Assembly (NCBI GenBank): GCA_025677835.1
Contig: JAIXMR010000075.1
Coordinates: forward strand, 62,001-126,000
DNA: 64,000 bases
Origin: Sporodiniella umbellata
Taxonomy: Eukaryota > Mucoromycota > Mucoromycetes > Mucorales > Rhizopodaceae
Direction: 5' to 3'
Positions within the stretch are counted from its first letter, which is position 1, and every line of letters starts with the position of its first letter. The position numbers and the translations under genes were made by a program. The notes under the pieces were generated by a model. That model was not told where the DNA came from, did no database searches, and saw only the letters and a list, made by a program, of their open reading frames with translations. Positions 11,993 through 21,981 of the stretch are shown here, piece after piece.

Positions 11993-14679
11993 TTTGTTTG
12001 GCTTGTTTGATTTGTTCAGAATATTTTCGAGAGAAACAACTTGCTTAAGGGATTTTAAACAAGAGGATATAGGTTCAGTTCGATGCCTTTTGAAAAAAGG
12101 GTAGGTAAACGATATAACTTGTTTGTTTTACTTAAAAACTCAATATACAAAAAGAAAAAAAGAAAAAGGAAAAAGTTAAAAAAAACAACCTAGTGTTTGT
12201 ACTTAAATACTCTTTTGGATTTAAACAACCAAAAAAAAAATTTTCATTTGTCTTTTTTTTATAAACGGCGAATCGCACAATAAAAAATAAAATAAAGTGA
12301 AATAAAACTCAAAAGGACAGGTAAGCGTACTTATAAAAGTAAAGCCTTGGGTCAGGATCGCCTGTTCTGTATAGCTATCGCATTCTGTTTGCTTCTTGAG
12401 ACAACTGAATCTGAGCAAAAGACGGATGCGAACGCGTGAGAAACTTCAGAAGTGACAGACTGTGCCATTGGGCGGGATTTTCATCTACCAACCTTATCTA
12501 GCTGTCCATTTTTGGTATATCACTTGCAGGACCAAATCCCTTTTGATAGTGCTTGTAACCAAAGTAACACTTCCCCGCCTTTTACACGCTTTTCAACACA
12601 TACAGTCTCGCTTGTTTGTATAATAGTGAATAGTTTCAATGATTTCCCAAAGTCACGTGAATAAATAGAAAACCAATCAAAACGACTGTTTTCTTGAACA
12701 CCACCAATTATTGGAGAATGTCGTATCGTGTGTTCCAGTCTGTATTTATTGTACCAAGAACGACTTGTTATGCTGTCCTAATATTTCGGGGCGAGAGATC
12801 TCTTGCTTTATGATACTACTTAGCTCTCTGTATCTGGTTTGTTTTAAAGTTAAGCTGTAGAATGTCCAATAAATAAGTTTATAAAACATACCTCACTTAC
12901 AAAATAAACAACGGCTACAGTTGTCACGCTATTTTTTTTTTTTTTTTTTGAAAAACAACTACAAAAGACCAGTCTAGATAACCTATAGAAGACTTCAATG
13001 GCATACAGGAAAAGTCGGTTTTAGAAAACTGAAATATGTTTTCAGCTCATCGCTTTTTCTTAAATTGTCTATTTCCGAAGAGTGATCCTGGGATGGTAAA
13101 ACATATACAGTAACAGGTAACCTTTCTTTAATCGAAAGACATCAAAAAAAGCGTATGTTTGTGTTTCTGAAAAAAAAAACAGGTGAGTATCGTAAAGAGT
13201 GCTTCAAAACAGGAGTATACTAAATGGGCTAAATCCAGACCATAAAATGGACGTATTATGCCAATGTTAAGAGTAGCACATGAATAACTATTTTAGGGGT
13301 ACCCAATACGTAGCAATATATCTAGGTATTTCTCACTGAAAGAAGAGATCTGGTGTAACAATTGCTCTTCCTTACGGCTTAGTTGACATTGCTTTTTAGC
13401 CGACAAAACGTTAAAGGATGTAACCGCTTTCATAGTTCTGAAATCGAAAACAGCTAAACATTTGAGTAGGGACAAGTAGGGTTCACTAGAACAGCAATCA
13501 AGTAAAAACATAATATTTCTTCGAAAGAAAATACTTTTGATTGGGTAACTGTTCAAGTAGGACACACGCTTTTTAGACAGTCCTTGCAAAAAGTCCAAAA
13601 AAAAAAAAAAAAAAGGCCCTTGAATAAGCATGTAAAAATTGTGTTGGATATTAAAAACCAACACTCATAGGTTCTTGTTTTAGTATCATAAACGATTTTT
13701 TAAAGATCCGGTAAAAAGCGCTGGTTGAAGTTTTTGTAGACTACTTATTAAAAGCGCAAAAACCTTAAAAGAAACAAATAGCAAAGACACGTGAAATATA
13801 CAATCCAATTTTTCCAAGAAGTTACGAACGCAAAGTGTTAAAACTATCTCAACTCAAAACGTTATTAGCGCTTCAAAGCTATCCAAAAAATGAGGTCTGC
13901 ACTAAGTTTTACACTAAATTACTTTGACTCAGTTTGTACTTTTAAATACGAAGCGGACTTTGTCCGAAAAACTTAGTGTCAGAATAGAGTATCTATGCTC
14001 CCGTCTAACCGATAGCTTTTTTGACAGTAAAAAAGATACATCTGCTAAAATAACAAGCCTTTTGACCACTTGAATTCAAAACTTATAATCTTAAATATGT
14101 TTGTTCATTTTGTTTGCATTTTTAATACATCTTTCAAACTCATTTACATCACTTGAGCACCCCTCCACCTCATTGCTCTAATTGCTCGTATAAACAGTCT
14201 TGAAGCATATCTTATTTCCAGCCCTAGGTAATACAGTGGCCATTTTTTTTTCTCGATATTTAATCACAAACGACAGATCAAAACACTCGAGCCAGTGTTT
14301 GTAAACAATGTCTATGTACTTGACTGAAAAAGAACCTTTTCTAGACCTGTTGTTGCCAGAAATTTTTTCCCCACCTGATCTTTTTTCTCGATACAGAAAG
14401 CAATCTTATGCAAGTAAAATTCTTGAATGTTGGCCTTGCAAACCATCGTTAAAAATCGTTCTATCAATTCCTGTAGAATGCACAGGCATTATGCATCCTA
14501 CATGTTTAATGAGGAAAAGGCGCAAACTATTCTTGTTACTTATAAACGAATGAACACTGTTTTTTTCAGCTACTTAGTTGGATTGTCATTCGTGATTATT
14601 TTTGTTACTCCCAAAAGCATTTCTTTTATGTTAAACACAAAATGTTCTAAATTTAGTTGTAGCGTTGTTTCTTTTGGTA
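11993..14679. other. Gene-poor region flanking the Tc1-like element
   Basis: This is AT-rich sequence with homopolymers at 12932-12949 and 13598-13613. Open frames at 13293-13664 (-) and 14308-14765 (+) lack recognisable domains, homopolymer-free coding character or splice context. I see nothing that I can call a gene. Confidence 0.5.
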
Positions 14680-14697
14680 CAGTCCGGCTGGTGAATA

Positions 14698-14839
14698 TTG
14701 TCGGTTACAAAAAAAGTAATTGTCGGCCACAGAAAAATAAAATTGTCGATTACACAAAGATGTAATTGGCGGTTATAAAAGAAATGGTTGTCGGTTAATA
14801 AAAACGTAATTGTCGAAGGATAAGATTTAATTTTGTCGG
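14698..14839 (+). repeat. Left-arm subterminal repeat array, 7 units of about 22.5 bp
   Basis: Seven copies of TTGTCGG (variants TTGTCGA and TTGGCGG) begin at 14698, 14720, 14743, 14766, 14788, 14810 and 14833. Spacings are 22, 23, 23, 22, 22 and 23 bp. Each core is preceded by an AT-rich GTAAT-like segment and followed by TTAnAnAAAAA-like sequence, so the array is also a degenerate minisatellite. The position just inside the terminal repeat suggests transposase binding sites, which is inference. Confidence 0.8.
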
Positions 14840-14842
14840 TTC

Positions 14843-14919
14843 CTGTAAGAGTTGCGTCTTCAAACAGGGAAAGGGAAGAGCCGGAAAGGTTCAGGTTTGG
14901 ATCGACACAACTCTTACAG
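14843..14919. repeat. Perfect 12-bp inverted repeat inside left arm only
   Basis: CTGTAAGAGTTG at 14843-14854 is matched by its reverse complement at 14908-14919, with a 53-nt spacer. The right arm of the element lacks this segment, so it is either an insertion in the left arm or a deletion from the right. Confidence 0.65.
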
Positions 14920-14998
14920 TTCCTTTTTTTCTTTTTCTTTTTCTTTTTAAGCTTTTGAGATCTCTATAATAACAAATACTTTTTATTTCGAAAATGGA

Positions 14999-15274
14999 AT
15001 GGACAACCTTTTCGATGAGCATGGTGAAAGAGCTTATGATCCCATGGAAGGTGTCTTAACAGAAACTACAGACCCAAACATTGTACTTGAAACAATAACT
15101 AGCCGCAAGAGTTATCTAGCTAATAAACCTGCCGAAAAGAATATTGTAGTGAAAGAGGCTAAAGAAAAAAACACTTTAGACGATAAGTCTGCCAAACCAG
15201 CAGTTTACTTGAAAAGATTTCTTTGCAATCTCGTACAAAAAAATCAGGGTCGGGCCCTCACATCTTGGCAATAA
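14999..15274 (+). pseudogene. Left-arm copy of transposase 5' end, fused to unrelated tail
   Basis: The first 54 or so codons are nearly identical to the start of the right-arm transposase relic, in opposite orientation. After the shared segment ending ...KNIVVKE the frame diverges into an unrelated 38-codon tail with a stop at 15274. It is best read as part of the inverted arm rather than a functional gene. Confidence 0.6.
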
Positions 15275-15790
15275 GATGATTGTGCTTGCTTGATACGTTA
15301 AAAACGTTCTTAGGGCAATCAAGGGATTCAGTGATCCTTCTACGTTGTTGTTCAATAGTTTTCTTGCTAAGAATTAAACACTCCGCAGCCCAGAAATCAC
15401 AGGGGATGGTAGCGCAACATGGTAAACGTATACTGTTTTCAAACTTTTTTTCGGTTGATTCAGCAACGGTATCAATACAGAATATCAGCATAACAGGGTC
15501 AATATCATATCTACTATTAGCTTGAAGACAGTAGCTTATTGCGCTCTTTATAAATTTTTTATCAACAGTCTTTTGAAATTCAACAATGAGAAGGCGTTGT
15601 TCATCATTAATTACATCAGGAATTAAGACCAAATCAGAACGCGTGCCATTAGCCCACTCACTCTCGTCTACGTGATAAATTCCAGCTTCAACATTAAAGA
15701 TTGACGATGCTATTAAGTCTATGACTTGAGGATTTCTAGCGATTGCTTTGCACATGCGATCGGTGCCAGGGCGGGTAGCATGAGGTAGAT
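15258..15790 (-). pseudogene. PD-(D/E)XK nuclease-like (Rpn/YhgA-type) open frame, 5'-truncated
   Basis: About 175 codons are open, with an internal ATG at 15755 and in-frame coding upstream to about 15790 (FYLPHATRPGTDRM). The RSDLVLIP segment followed by IVEFQKTVDK matches the D...ExQ active-site pattern of the PD-(D/E)XK fold. The DPVMLIFCIDT strand and later CDFWAAECLIL segment resemble proteins I recall as abundant in Mucorales genomes (often labelled putative transposase/Rpn-like). The frame is truncated at its 5' side where it abuts the Tc1 relic, so it is probably captured or nested cargo. Whether it is expressed cannot be told. Confidence 0.6.
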
Positions 15791-15824
15791 AGAATAAGCT
15801 TGAGATTCAGAAGAAAAGAGGATG

Positions 15825-15845
15825 TACGGTTACGGTTACGGTTAC
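15825..15845. repeat. Three tandem TACGGT hexamers plus TAC
   Basis: A 21-bp perfect hexamer tract lies at the junction between the nuclease-like frame and the transposase relic. It may mark the recombination or capture point. Confidence 0.6.
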
Positions 15846-16428
15846 TATTCACTATCCTTCCAGTTCATAAACTGCTCGTATCTTGTCTCCAAATTGTCAA
15901 CAGAGTTCCTAACTTCGGCTTCAAAATGAGGCTTTTTGAAGGTAATCAGCATAATATTCCTCAAGCGATGATTAAGCTGCGACTTTTATATAGAAAAGTC
16001 CTGGAGTTGTTTAGTCAGTTTTTCTATAATGTCATCAGCAAAGAGCTGAGAATCATCATCTATCAAATTCTTAATATAGTCCTCATGTTTCGCAGTGAAA
16101 GTGCTCTTTGGACCACTATTATTCTTTGATTTTTTATAGGGCACCTCTCCCGTCTTTTTGTATGTTTTCCCCCATCTTTCCGCAGTACATGGGTTAATCA
16201 AGAATTCTTTGGAAAATCTAGTGATATTTCCTTTCTCTTCAGGATTTTCAATCATTTTATCAATAAAATCCTCTTCACTACAATATTCTTTTCGGCAGGT
16301 TTATTAGCTAGATAACTCTTGCGGCTAGTTATTGTTTCAAGTACAATGTTTGGGTCTGTAATTTCTGTTAAGACACCTTCCATGGGATCATAAGCTCTTT
16401 CACCATGCTCATCGAAAAGGTTGTCCAT
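15829..16428 (-). pseudogene. Tc1/mariner-type transposase, N-terminal half only, frameshifted
   Basis: Reading leftwards from ATG at 16428, the frame matches the left-arm copy up to ...KNIVVK, then needs a one-base shift to continue as EDFIDKMIENPEEKG. A helix-turn-helix-like region follows (FSKEFLINPCTAERWGKTYK, KTGEVPYKKSKNNSGPKST), typical of the DNA-binding half of these transposases. An in-frame stop follows ...LQDFSI. The frame then continues KSQLNHRLRNIMLITFKKP to WKDSE and a stop. The catalytic DDE/DDD domain is absent. The relic therefore retains DNA-binding coding potential only. Confidence 0.75.
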
Positions 16429-16505
16429 TTCGTCTTCGAAATAAAAAGTATTTGTTATTGTAGAGATCTCAAAAGCTTAAAAAGAAAAAGAAAAATCTTG
16501 TCCTT

Positions 16506-16601
16506 CGACAATTACGTTTTTATTAACTGACAACTATTTCTTTGTGCAATCGACAATTTCATTTTTCTGCGGCCGACAATTACTTTTTTTATAACCGACA
16601 A
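16506..16601 (-). repeat. Right-arm subterminal repeat array, 5 units of about 22.5 bp
   Basis: On the minus strand TTGTCG-like cores lie at 16596-16601, 16574-16579, 16551-16556, 16528-16533 (TTGTCA) and 16506-16511. Spacings are 22, 23, 23 and 22 bp. It mirrors the left array, with the outermost core the same distance from the element end. Confidence 0.8.
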
Positions 16602-16621
16602 TATCCACCAGCCGGACTGTA

Positions 16622-17553
16622 TGGAACGAACAGAACATCACCGGCGCACAAAGAGAAACCAGTAGAATTACAGCATTTCTTGGATTCATGTGAATTGGCT
16701 TAAAAAAAAAAACAATAATAATAACAAAACGCAAAAGAATCCTAAAGAATGTTAGTTGAATAAGCAAATGCAATTAAAATTGCATAAATGAATATACAGA
16801 CATAAGATCCTGAAGGTCACCGAAAGCTCAAACATCGGAATTTACGGAGCGATTATAAATGCGGAGTGTCTCAATTTGGCTAAATCACACCGCGCACGGA
16901 AAGATGGTGTACAACGTGAGCTACACTCTGGCTACCAATTATACACGGCTCTTCTAAATACGTTTGCTCCTGTTGAGCCAAAAAAGAAGTTCAGTGCAGA
17001 TCACTGCTCACAAAGACTATCCCTGAGTGTTTCACTTGGAACTTAAAAAGCTGTAATCATAGAAATCATTTTAATTTCTAAGCTCAAGCACCTGCCATAC
17101 GACATTACTGTTTATTATTAACAAACACAGTTTTTAAAATAAAGGAAAATGCGTTTAACTTGAACATTGCGATTGGATGTTAGTACTGTAGAAAGTGTAG
17201 CGAATGATGAAACCAAAGATACCCAATACATTTGTAAGTCTGTAATGAGTAGATGACGATGGGTTTCGCCTATACAGAAAGTCTTATATATATATAGTGA
17301 TGCTACGTTTGCGTTGACTCTGTTATAGGTCCTTCAAGATGTATAGACTTCTTAATAAAAAACGTCGTGTAGTTTTAAATTTCTGGGTAAAACGTGAAAT
17401 ACTTTTGTAAAGTATATTGTCTGTTTTCAACTTGCCTTTTAAAAGCGTATATTCTGATATTTTATAAAGTTGAAGCGACGTTTTTGTATACATACATCTA
17501 TGCATATAGATAGATAGATGTATGTATACACAACTAAGTTTATTAGGTACCTT
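16622..17553. other. Intergenic, 0.9 kb
   Basis: AT-rich sequence between the mobile element and the 3' end of GSK3. It holds short near-palindromic TATGTATACA/AGATAGAT sequence around 17490-17530. I see no gene. Confidence 0.5.
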
Positions 17554-19080
17554 CTAGTCTGTCAAATTCAAACGTAAATCTTTTAAAGGAATAGGCGTAA
17601 AGTGATCGATGTCAATCCCAGCTTGCAACAACTTTTCTTTACAATGTGTTGGAACCAATTTATGGATAAGGTCAGGTCTGACCGAGAGCTCTAGAAAAGA
17701 CGTTAGACTGTTACTGCTTTTTCTATTTTTTTTTTAACTATACCCTCTCTTGTAAAATTAAACAACTCGGGTAACTCACGTCCATTGGCCATTTTTGTTT
17801 CTGGGTTTCGAAGTTCATCAAAAAATGGATGAATCATAGCTTCACTCGCAGTCAATCTCTTTCTAGGATCGTATTGAAGAATATGTGACAGTAAATCAAT
17901 AGCCTCAGGTGGTGTTCTTGATCTAAAGATCTAGATAATGACCGTACAGAAAGTAAGAAAAGGGTTGCACAAACAGCACACATACCTTTGATAAAGAGTG
18001 AGGTTTGATGGTGGGAAACTTGTGTTCTGTATAATTGGGATTCATGATCAAGACCTCTTCCTTGGTAGGAGTACCCAACACCTTGATGATTTCCACAAGC
18101 TGGTCTATTCCGCTCTCTCCAGGAAACAAAGGCTGACCCAACAGCAACTCTCCCATCACACAGGCACTAGACCAAATATCTATACCAAATGTGTACTGAC
18201 AGGCACCAAAGATCAACTCGGGAGCTCTGTAGTAGCGTGAACAAATGTAAGCTACGTTTGTACCGCCTTCCACCAAGATTTTGGCACTACCGAAATCACA
18301 CAGTTTCAGCTCGCCCGTGATGGGGTTTACCAACAGATTTTGAGGCTTAATATCTCGATGACAGATTCCCAAAGTATGAGAATAGGCAAGTGAGCGAAAG
18401 AGCTGATACATGTACAATTTGACAATCAACATAGGCACCACCTGTTTGATCTTGGTATAGTGCCGACATACGCGATAGACTGTCTCTGGCACATACTCCA
18501 TCACCAAGTTGAGATATACCTCATCCTTCTATCGATATGATATCAGCCTCCTTTTCTCTACTACCCCCCTATTTTCCTCTCCCTTTTTTTTTAGTGCGCT
18601 TTCGTATTGCTAACCTTATTATCGCCCTGTGTATAGAAATAAGCTTTTAGTCCACAGACATTAGGATGTTGCATCAATCTCATTATTTCTAATTCTCGAT
18701 TCTGTTGGCTAAGGTGTCAGTATATAAGTTTTTTCATTGGCTTTTTTTTTTTTTTTTTTTTTTTACCTTGAAACGTCTGTCTTGTAATACTTTTTTTATA
18801 GCTGCGTCTTCATTATTATGGGAGAGTTTGATATGATAAACAACGCCAAATGAGCCGTTGCCAATCACTTTTTGATGGGTGTATTGTAATTGAATGCTTT
18901 GTCCACTGGATCCATCTTTTGCAGGCACGCGTAATGTTCGAAAAGAGTCAAATGCATCACCTACTTGTTCCAAAAAAAAAAAAAAAAAAAAAAAAAGAAC
19001 AAGGGGTTAGTTTTATTTGAATGTAGGCAAAGCGAACTCTTTACTTCACCAGAGAATTTGAATTGGCTTAGGGTAGACAT
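17554..19080 (-). CDS. GSK3: Glycogen synthase kinase 3 (GSK3/shaggy family)
   Basis: Six exons (19080-19050, 18960-18767, 18701-18615, 18528-17986, 17930-17744, 17690-17554) give 392 aa, the usual size for fungal GSK3. Visible kinase elements are the Gly-rich loop GNGSFGVV, the lysine in AIKKV, the catalytic loop [14 protein letters not shown], and the activation segment SRYYRAPE with the Tyr pair diagnostic of GSK3. The C-terminus has [12 protein letters not shown] and [13 protein letters not shown], also family-typical. It is a cytosolic/nuclear Ser/Thr kinase, usually acting on primed substrates. The start is inferred: the second exon has no ATG, and a 31-nt first exon at 19080 joins it in phase through a GT-AG intron containing a long T tract. 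The gene is divergent from GDA1 across about 190 bp. Confidence 0.93.
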
Positions 19081-19270
19081 TTAAAGTTAGAAGGCAGAAA
19101 AGAAAGAAATATGGAGAAAGAGAGAAATTATTATTTTTTTTTAAGCCAAAAAAAAAAGGGTATATAAAAATAGCTCTTCAATTTTCAGTTTTTTTTTTTT
19201 TTTTTTTTTTTTTTTTAGCTTGCTTTATCTTTTTGTACCTCAAATTCTTTAATATTATTTATTGACTACC
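19081..19270. promoter_or_regulatory. Shared divergent promoter between GSK3 and GDA1
   Basis: Only 190 bp separate the two inferred start codons. The interval contains an A run (about 19147-19158) and a T run (about 19190-19216). Such poly(dA:dT) tracts commonly exclude nucleosomes. Bidirectional use is inferred from the geometry. Confidence 0.45.
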
Positions 19271-20715
19271 ATGATTGCCACATTGAAAACCAAGAAGGGC
19301 CTTCTTTGGAAGTCTGGGCTAGCTTCTTTGTTTGTGATCACTTTTCTTTGGCTACTCTACAATCCCTCCTCTACCTCATCTGGCCGAATTTTACCCAATA
19401 GAGATGGCAAGTACAATTCAAAAAAAAAAAAAGAAAGCTTCAAAGCTAACGGTGTAAAACCTATCAACTTATAGTCGCTTCTTCAGAACACTGTTTAGCT
19501 ACTATTGACGGCAAAGCATCAACCGAATATGCAGTGATGATTGATGCGGGTTCATCAGGATCCAGGGTTCATGTCTATAAATTCAGGGTATGCCATGAAC
19601 CTCTTTTAGAAAGCGAGGTGTTCCGTATGTTGTCGCCTGGACTATCTTCTTATAAAGACGATCCAGAAGCGTCAGCTCGTTCATTGAAGGAGCTATTGGA
19701 TGTAGCTGTGGAGAGCGTTCCTGAAGATAAACATAGCTGCACTCCCATTGCTGTTAAAGCCACTGCTGGTCTTCGTATGTTAGGGGCAGAGAAAAGTGAA
19801 AAGATTCTTGAAGCAGTTCGCAAATACTTGGGTGATTATCCATTCCCTATTGCTGGTGAAAATGGAGTTGAGATCATGGAAGGCAAAGATGAAGGTGTCT
19901 ATGCCTGGGTCACAGTGAACTATTTACTGGGAAAACTGAAGAAGGAAGAGTCATCCGCTGTGTTTGATCTGGGTGGTGCCTCTACTCAGATCGTCTTTGA
20001 GCCTCGCTTTATGCCTTCGGGGTCCATGGCTGAAGGCGAGCACAAGTACAAATTGAACTACCATGGCGGAGTATTTAATTTGTATCAACATTCCTACTTG
20101 GGCTATGGTCTTAATGAGGCCCGTAAACAAGTGAAGCTACAGATGATTAGTATGCAAAACGAAGAAAAGAGCACAGTTGAACATCCATGTTTACCAGATG
20201 GCTATGAAGAGCTGATTGAACATAAGAATGCCAACGTTACTCTGGTAGGTACTGGTGCTGGTCATGCCTCCTGTAGAAACATTATAGAAAAGATCTTCCA
20301 AAAGGAAAAGATGTGCAACCTCAGCCCCTGCGCGTTTGATGGTGTCTATCAGCCACCCTTAATTGATACTTTTAAAAACAGAGAACTTTATGTGTTTTCG
20401 TATTTCTATGACTTGACACAGCCTTTGGGTATGCCCTCTGAGTTCTCTGTACGAGAATTGGGTGAGATGGCTGATCGAGTATGCAACGGTGAAAAGAAAC
20501 CCTTCCGACACATGCCCAATGCACTTGATGAGATTGAAAAAGACCCCAACTATTGCTTAAACCTGAGTTATGCCTATAGCCTGCTGAGGTTTGGATATGA
20601 TATTCCATCTGAACGGTTGGTACGTACGGCCAAGAAAATCAATAACGCAGAAACTGGCTGGAGTTTGGGTGCCTCTATTGCCATGCTAGACCAAACAAGT
20701 TTATGTAAAGCTTAA
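19271..20715 (+). CDS. GDA1: Golgi guanosine-diphosphatase (GDA1/CD39 apyrase family)
   Basis: The product is 458 aa from exons 19271-19406 and 19475-20715. A single hydrophobic segment near residues 17-32 (LASLFVITFLWLLY) is the type II Golgi anchor. Apyrase conserved regions follow in order: IDAGSSGSRVHVYKF, ATAGLRML, the ENGVEIMEGKDEGVYAW region, and VFDLGGASTQIVFE, then HSYLGYGLNEAR. The enzyme hydrolyses GDP to GMP in the Golgi lumen so that GDP-mannose import can continue. The first ATG in frame is chosen. The intron has an unusual GC donor (GCAAGT at 19407) and TATAG acceptor. With the overlapping GT donor two bases downstream the frame would be broken, so the GC-AG form is preferred. 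Confidence 0.93.
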
Positions 20716-21981
20716 TAATAATATTAATAACAACAACCACAATAATCACAACATTCGCAATAAAGATCATTTTACAGCATTTCTATAAAAACCTCAAACC
20801 TTTTTTTGAAATCATGATAAAGTCTGTGATCGATTTTTTACTGTTTGTAAACTCAAGTATAAGAGAAAGCCTCCTAGTTGGATTCACGTGATTTTCCAAA
20901 AACAAAAAAAAAATTTAGAGCCTGGGCCAGCCCAAAAAAAGAGTAGGGCAATAAAAGATGCGGCTGACATTCATCTTTAAGCTCTTTAAACGATTTACCA
21001 GCTTTTAGTTTTTTGTTTTGGTCTTTATTTTACAGAGCACTCAAAAGGACAGAAGTCTTTTATATAAGCACGGTTTACATTGTCCCACGATAAAAAAGCG
21101 CATCAACTTTTTCCTTTTTTTTTTTTTTGGATGTTTGCTTTTTTAATTATTACCAAGACGCTATTTTTGTTTGGTATAAATTGACCCTAAAGAGCCGGAT
21201 AGTCTTGCTCTTTTTGTGTAAATTGAGTAATCAAAGGAATTTTTTATATATATTTTTTCGCTGCGTTAATTAGGGCTTTCCTTTTTTGACAAGATAACAG
21301 GCGAAAGCCGCTATAAAGAACCGAGAGACCAACGTTTGGCCAAAGAAAGAACCACCAAGAGATTAGAACGAGAGAGCGAGAAAGACAGGAAAAAGATAGG
21401 AGTCAACGTTCTCAGAGGCGTGGCAATCAGGTTTTACTGTACACTTTATTGGCTACTATCGGTCTGCAGTCATTTTGGAGTGCAGGCTATAGAGTCAAAG
21501 ACTACTTTGAGGCTTAAATAGAAACTCAATCACATTCTGGAATAGGCGTTCATTAAAAGAGGTCTTATATTATTCATCTTTGGTCTTGCCGTTTGCTACT
21601 CTGTCTGAATGAAGTAGCCTTTTGCTTTTTCCAACGATGGACGAACGTTAAATATCTGATTTCTTCAATATGAAAATCCGAAAAAACAAATAAAATTCAG
21701 TCTGCAAAACCAAACGAATGAGTCCAAAAAAGCAGTGAAAAACACTGTAAATTGCTAACCACGTGCAAATGCCTCTAATTGGGTCCGACCCACATACTCA
21801 ATTTTATTTTCCTTTGTCAAAATCCGAGTTAGAAAAAAAAAAAAAAAAAAAAAAGAGAGATAACAAAAAAGTAGCTTTCTTTTCTTTAGCAACTCTTTTT
21901 TTTTTTTTATATAGATTGCTTTATTTTCTTTTTCTTTGTAGAAAAGATTTTTCTTTTTCTATCTTAAAAAAAAAAAAAAGC
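20716..21981. other. Intergenic and probable 5' leader of the RhoGAP gene
   Basis: This 1.27-kb interval holds T or A homopolymers (about 21115-21129, 21834-21854, 21896-21908 and 21966-21979). Two open frames here (21336-21521, 21763 onward) are not convincing. The second reads through A and T runs into the RhoGAP first exon. No separate gene is seen. Confidence 0.5.

Larger units (their letters stand above)
14680..16619. mobile_element. Tc1/mariner-type inverted-repeat element, non-autonomous and rearranged
   Basis: The 1,940-bp unit starts CAGTCCGGCTGG and ends CCAGCCGGACTG, and is flanked on both sides by the dinucleotide TA (14678-14679 and 16620-16621), the target duplication typical of the Tc1/mariner superfamily. 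The arms are long inverted copies: left about 14680-15164, right about 16274-16619. The left arm is longer, partly because of an inserted hairpin-like segment. Each arm contains a ladder of TTGTCGG-like motifs every 22-23 bp and then the 5' end of a transposase-like frame beginning MDNLFDEHGERAYDP. The right arm continues into a broken transposase, and the centre holds a nuclease-like open frame. No intact DDE catalytic domain is present, so the copy cannot be autonomous. Confidence 0.85.

Noticed and set aside
13293..13664. 123-codon minus-strand open frame
   Set aside because: It reads through a 16-nt homopolymer as Phe repeats and has no recognisable motif or splice partner.
15825..15845. 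Telomere-like repeat
   Set aside because: The unit TTACGG differs from fungal TTAGGG, and there are only three copies inside a transposon.
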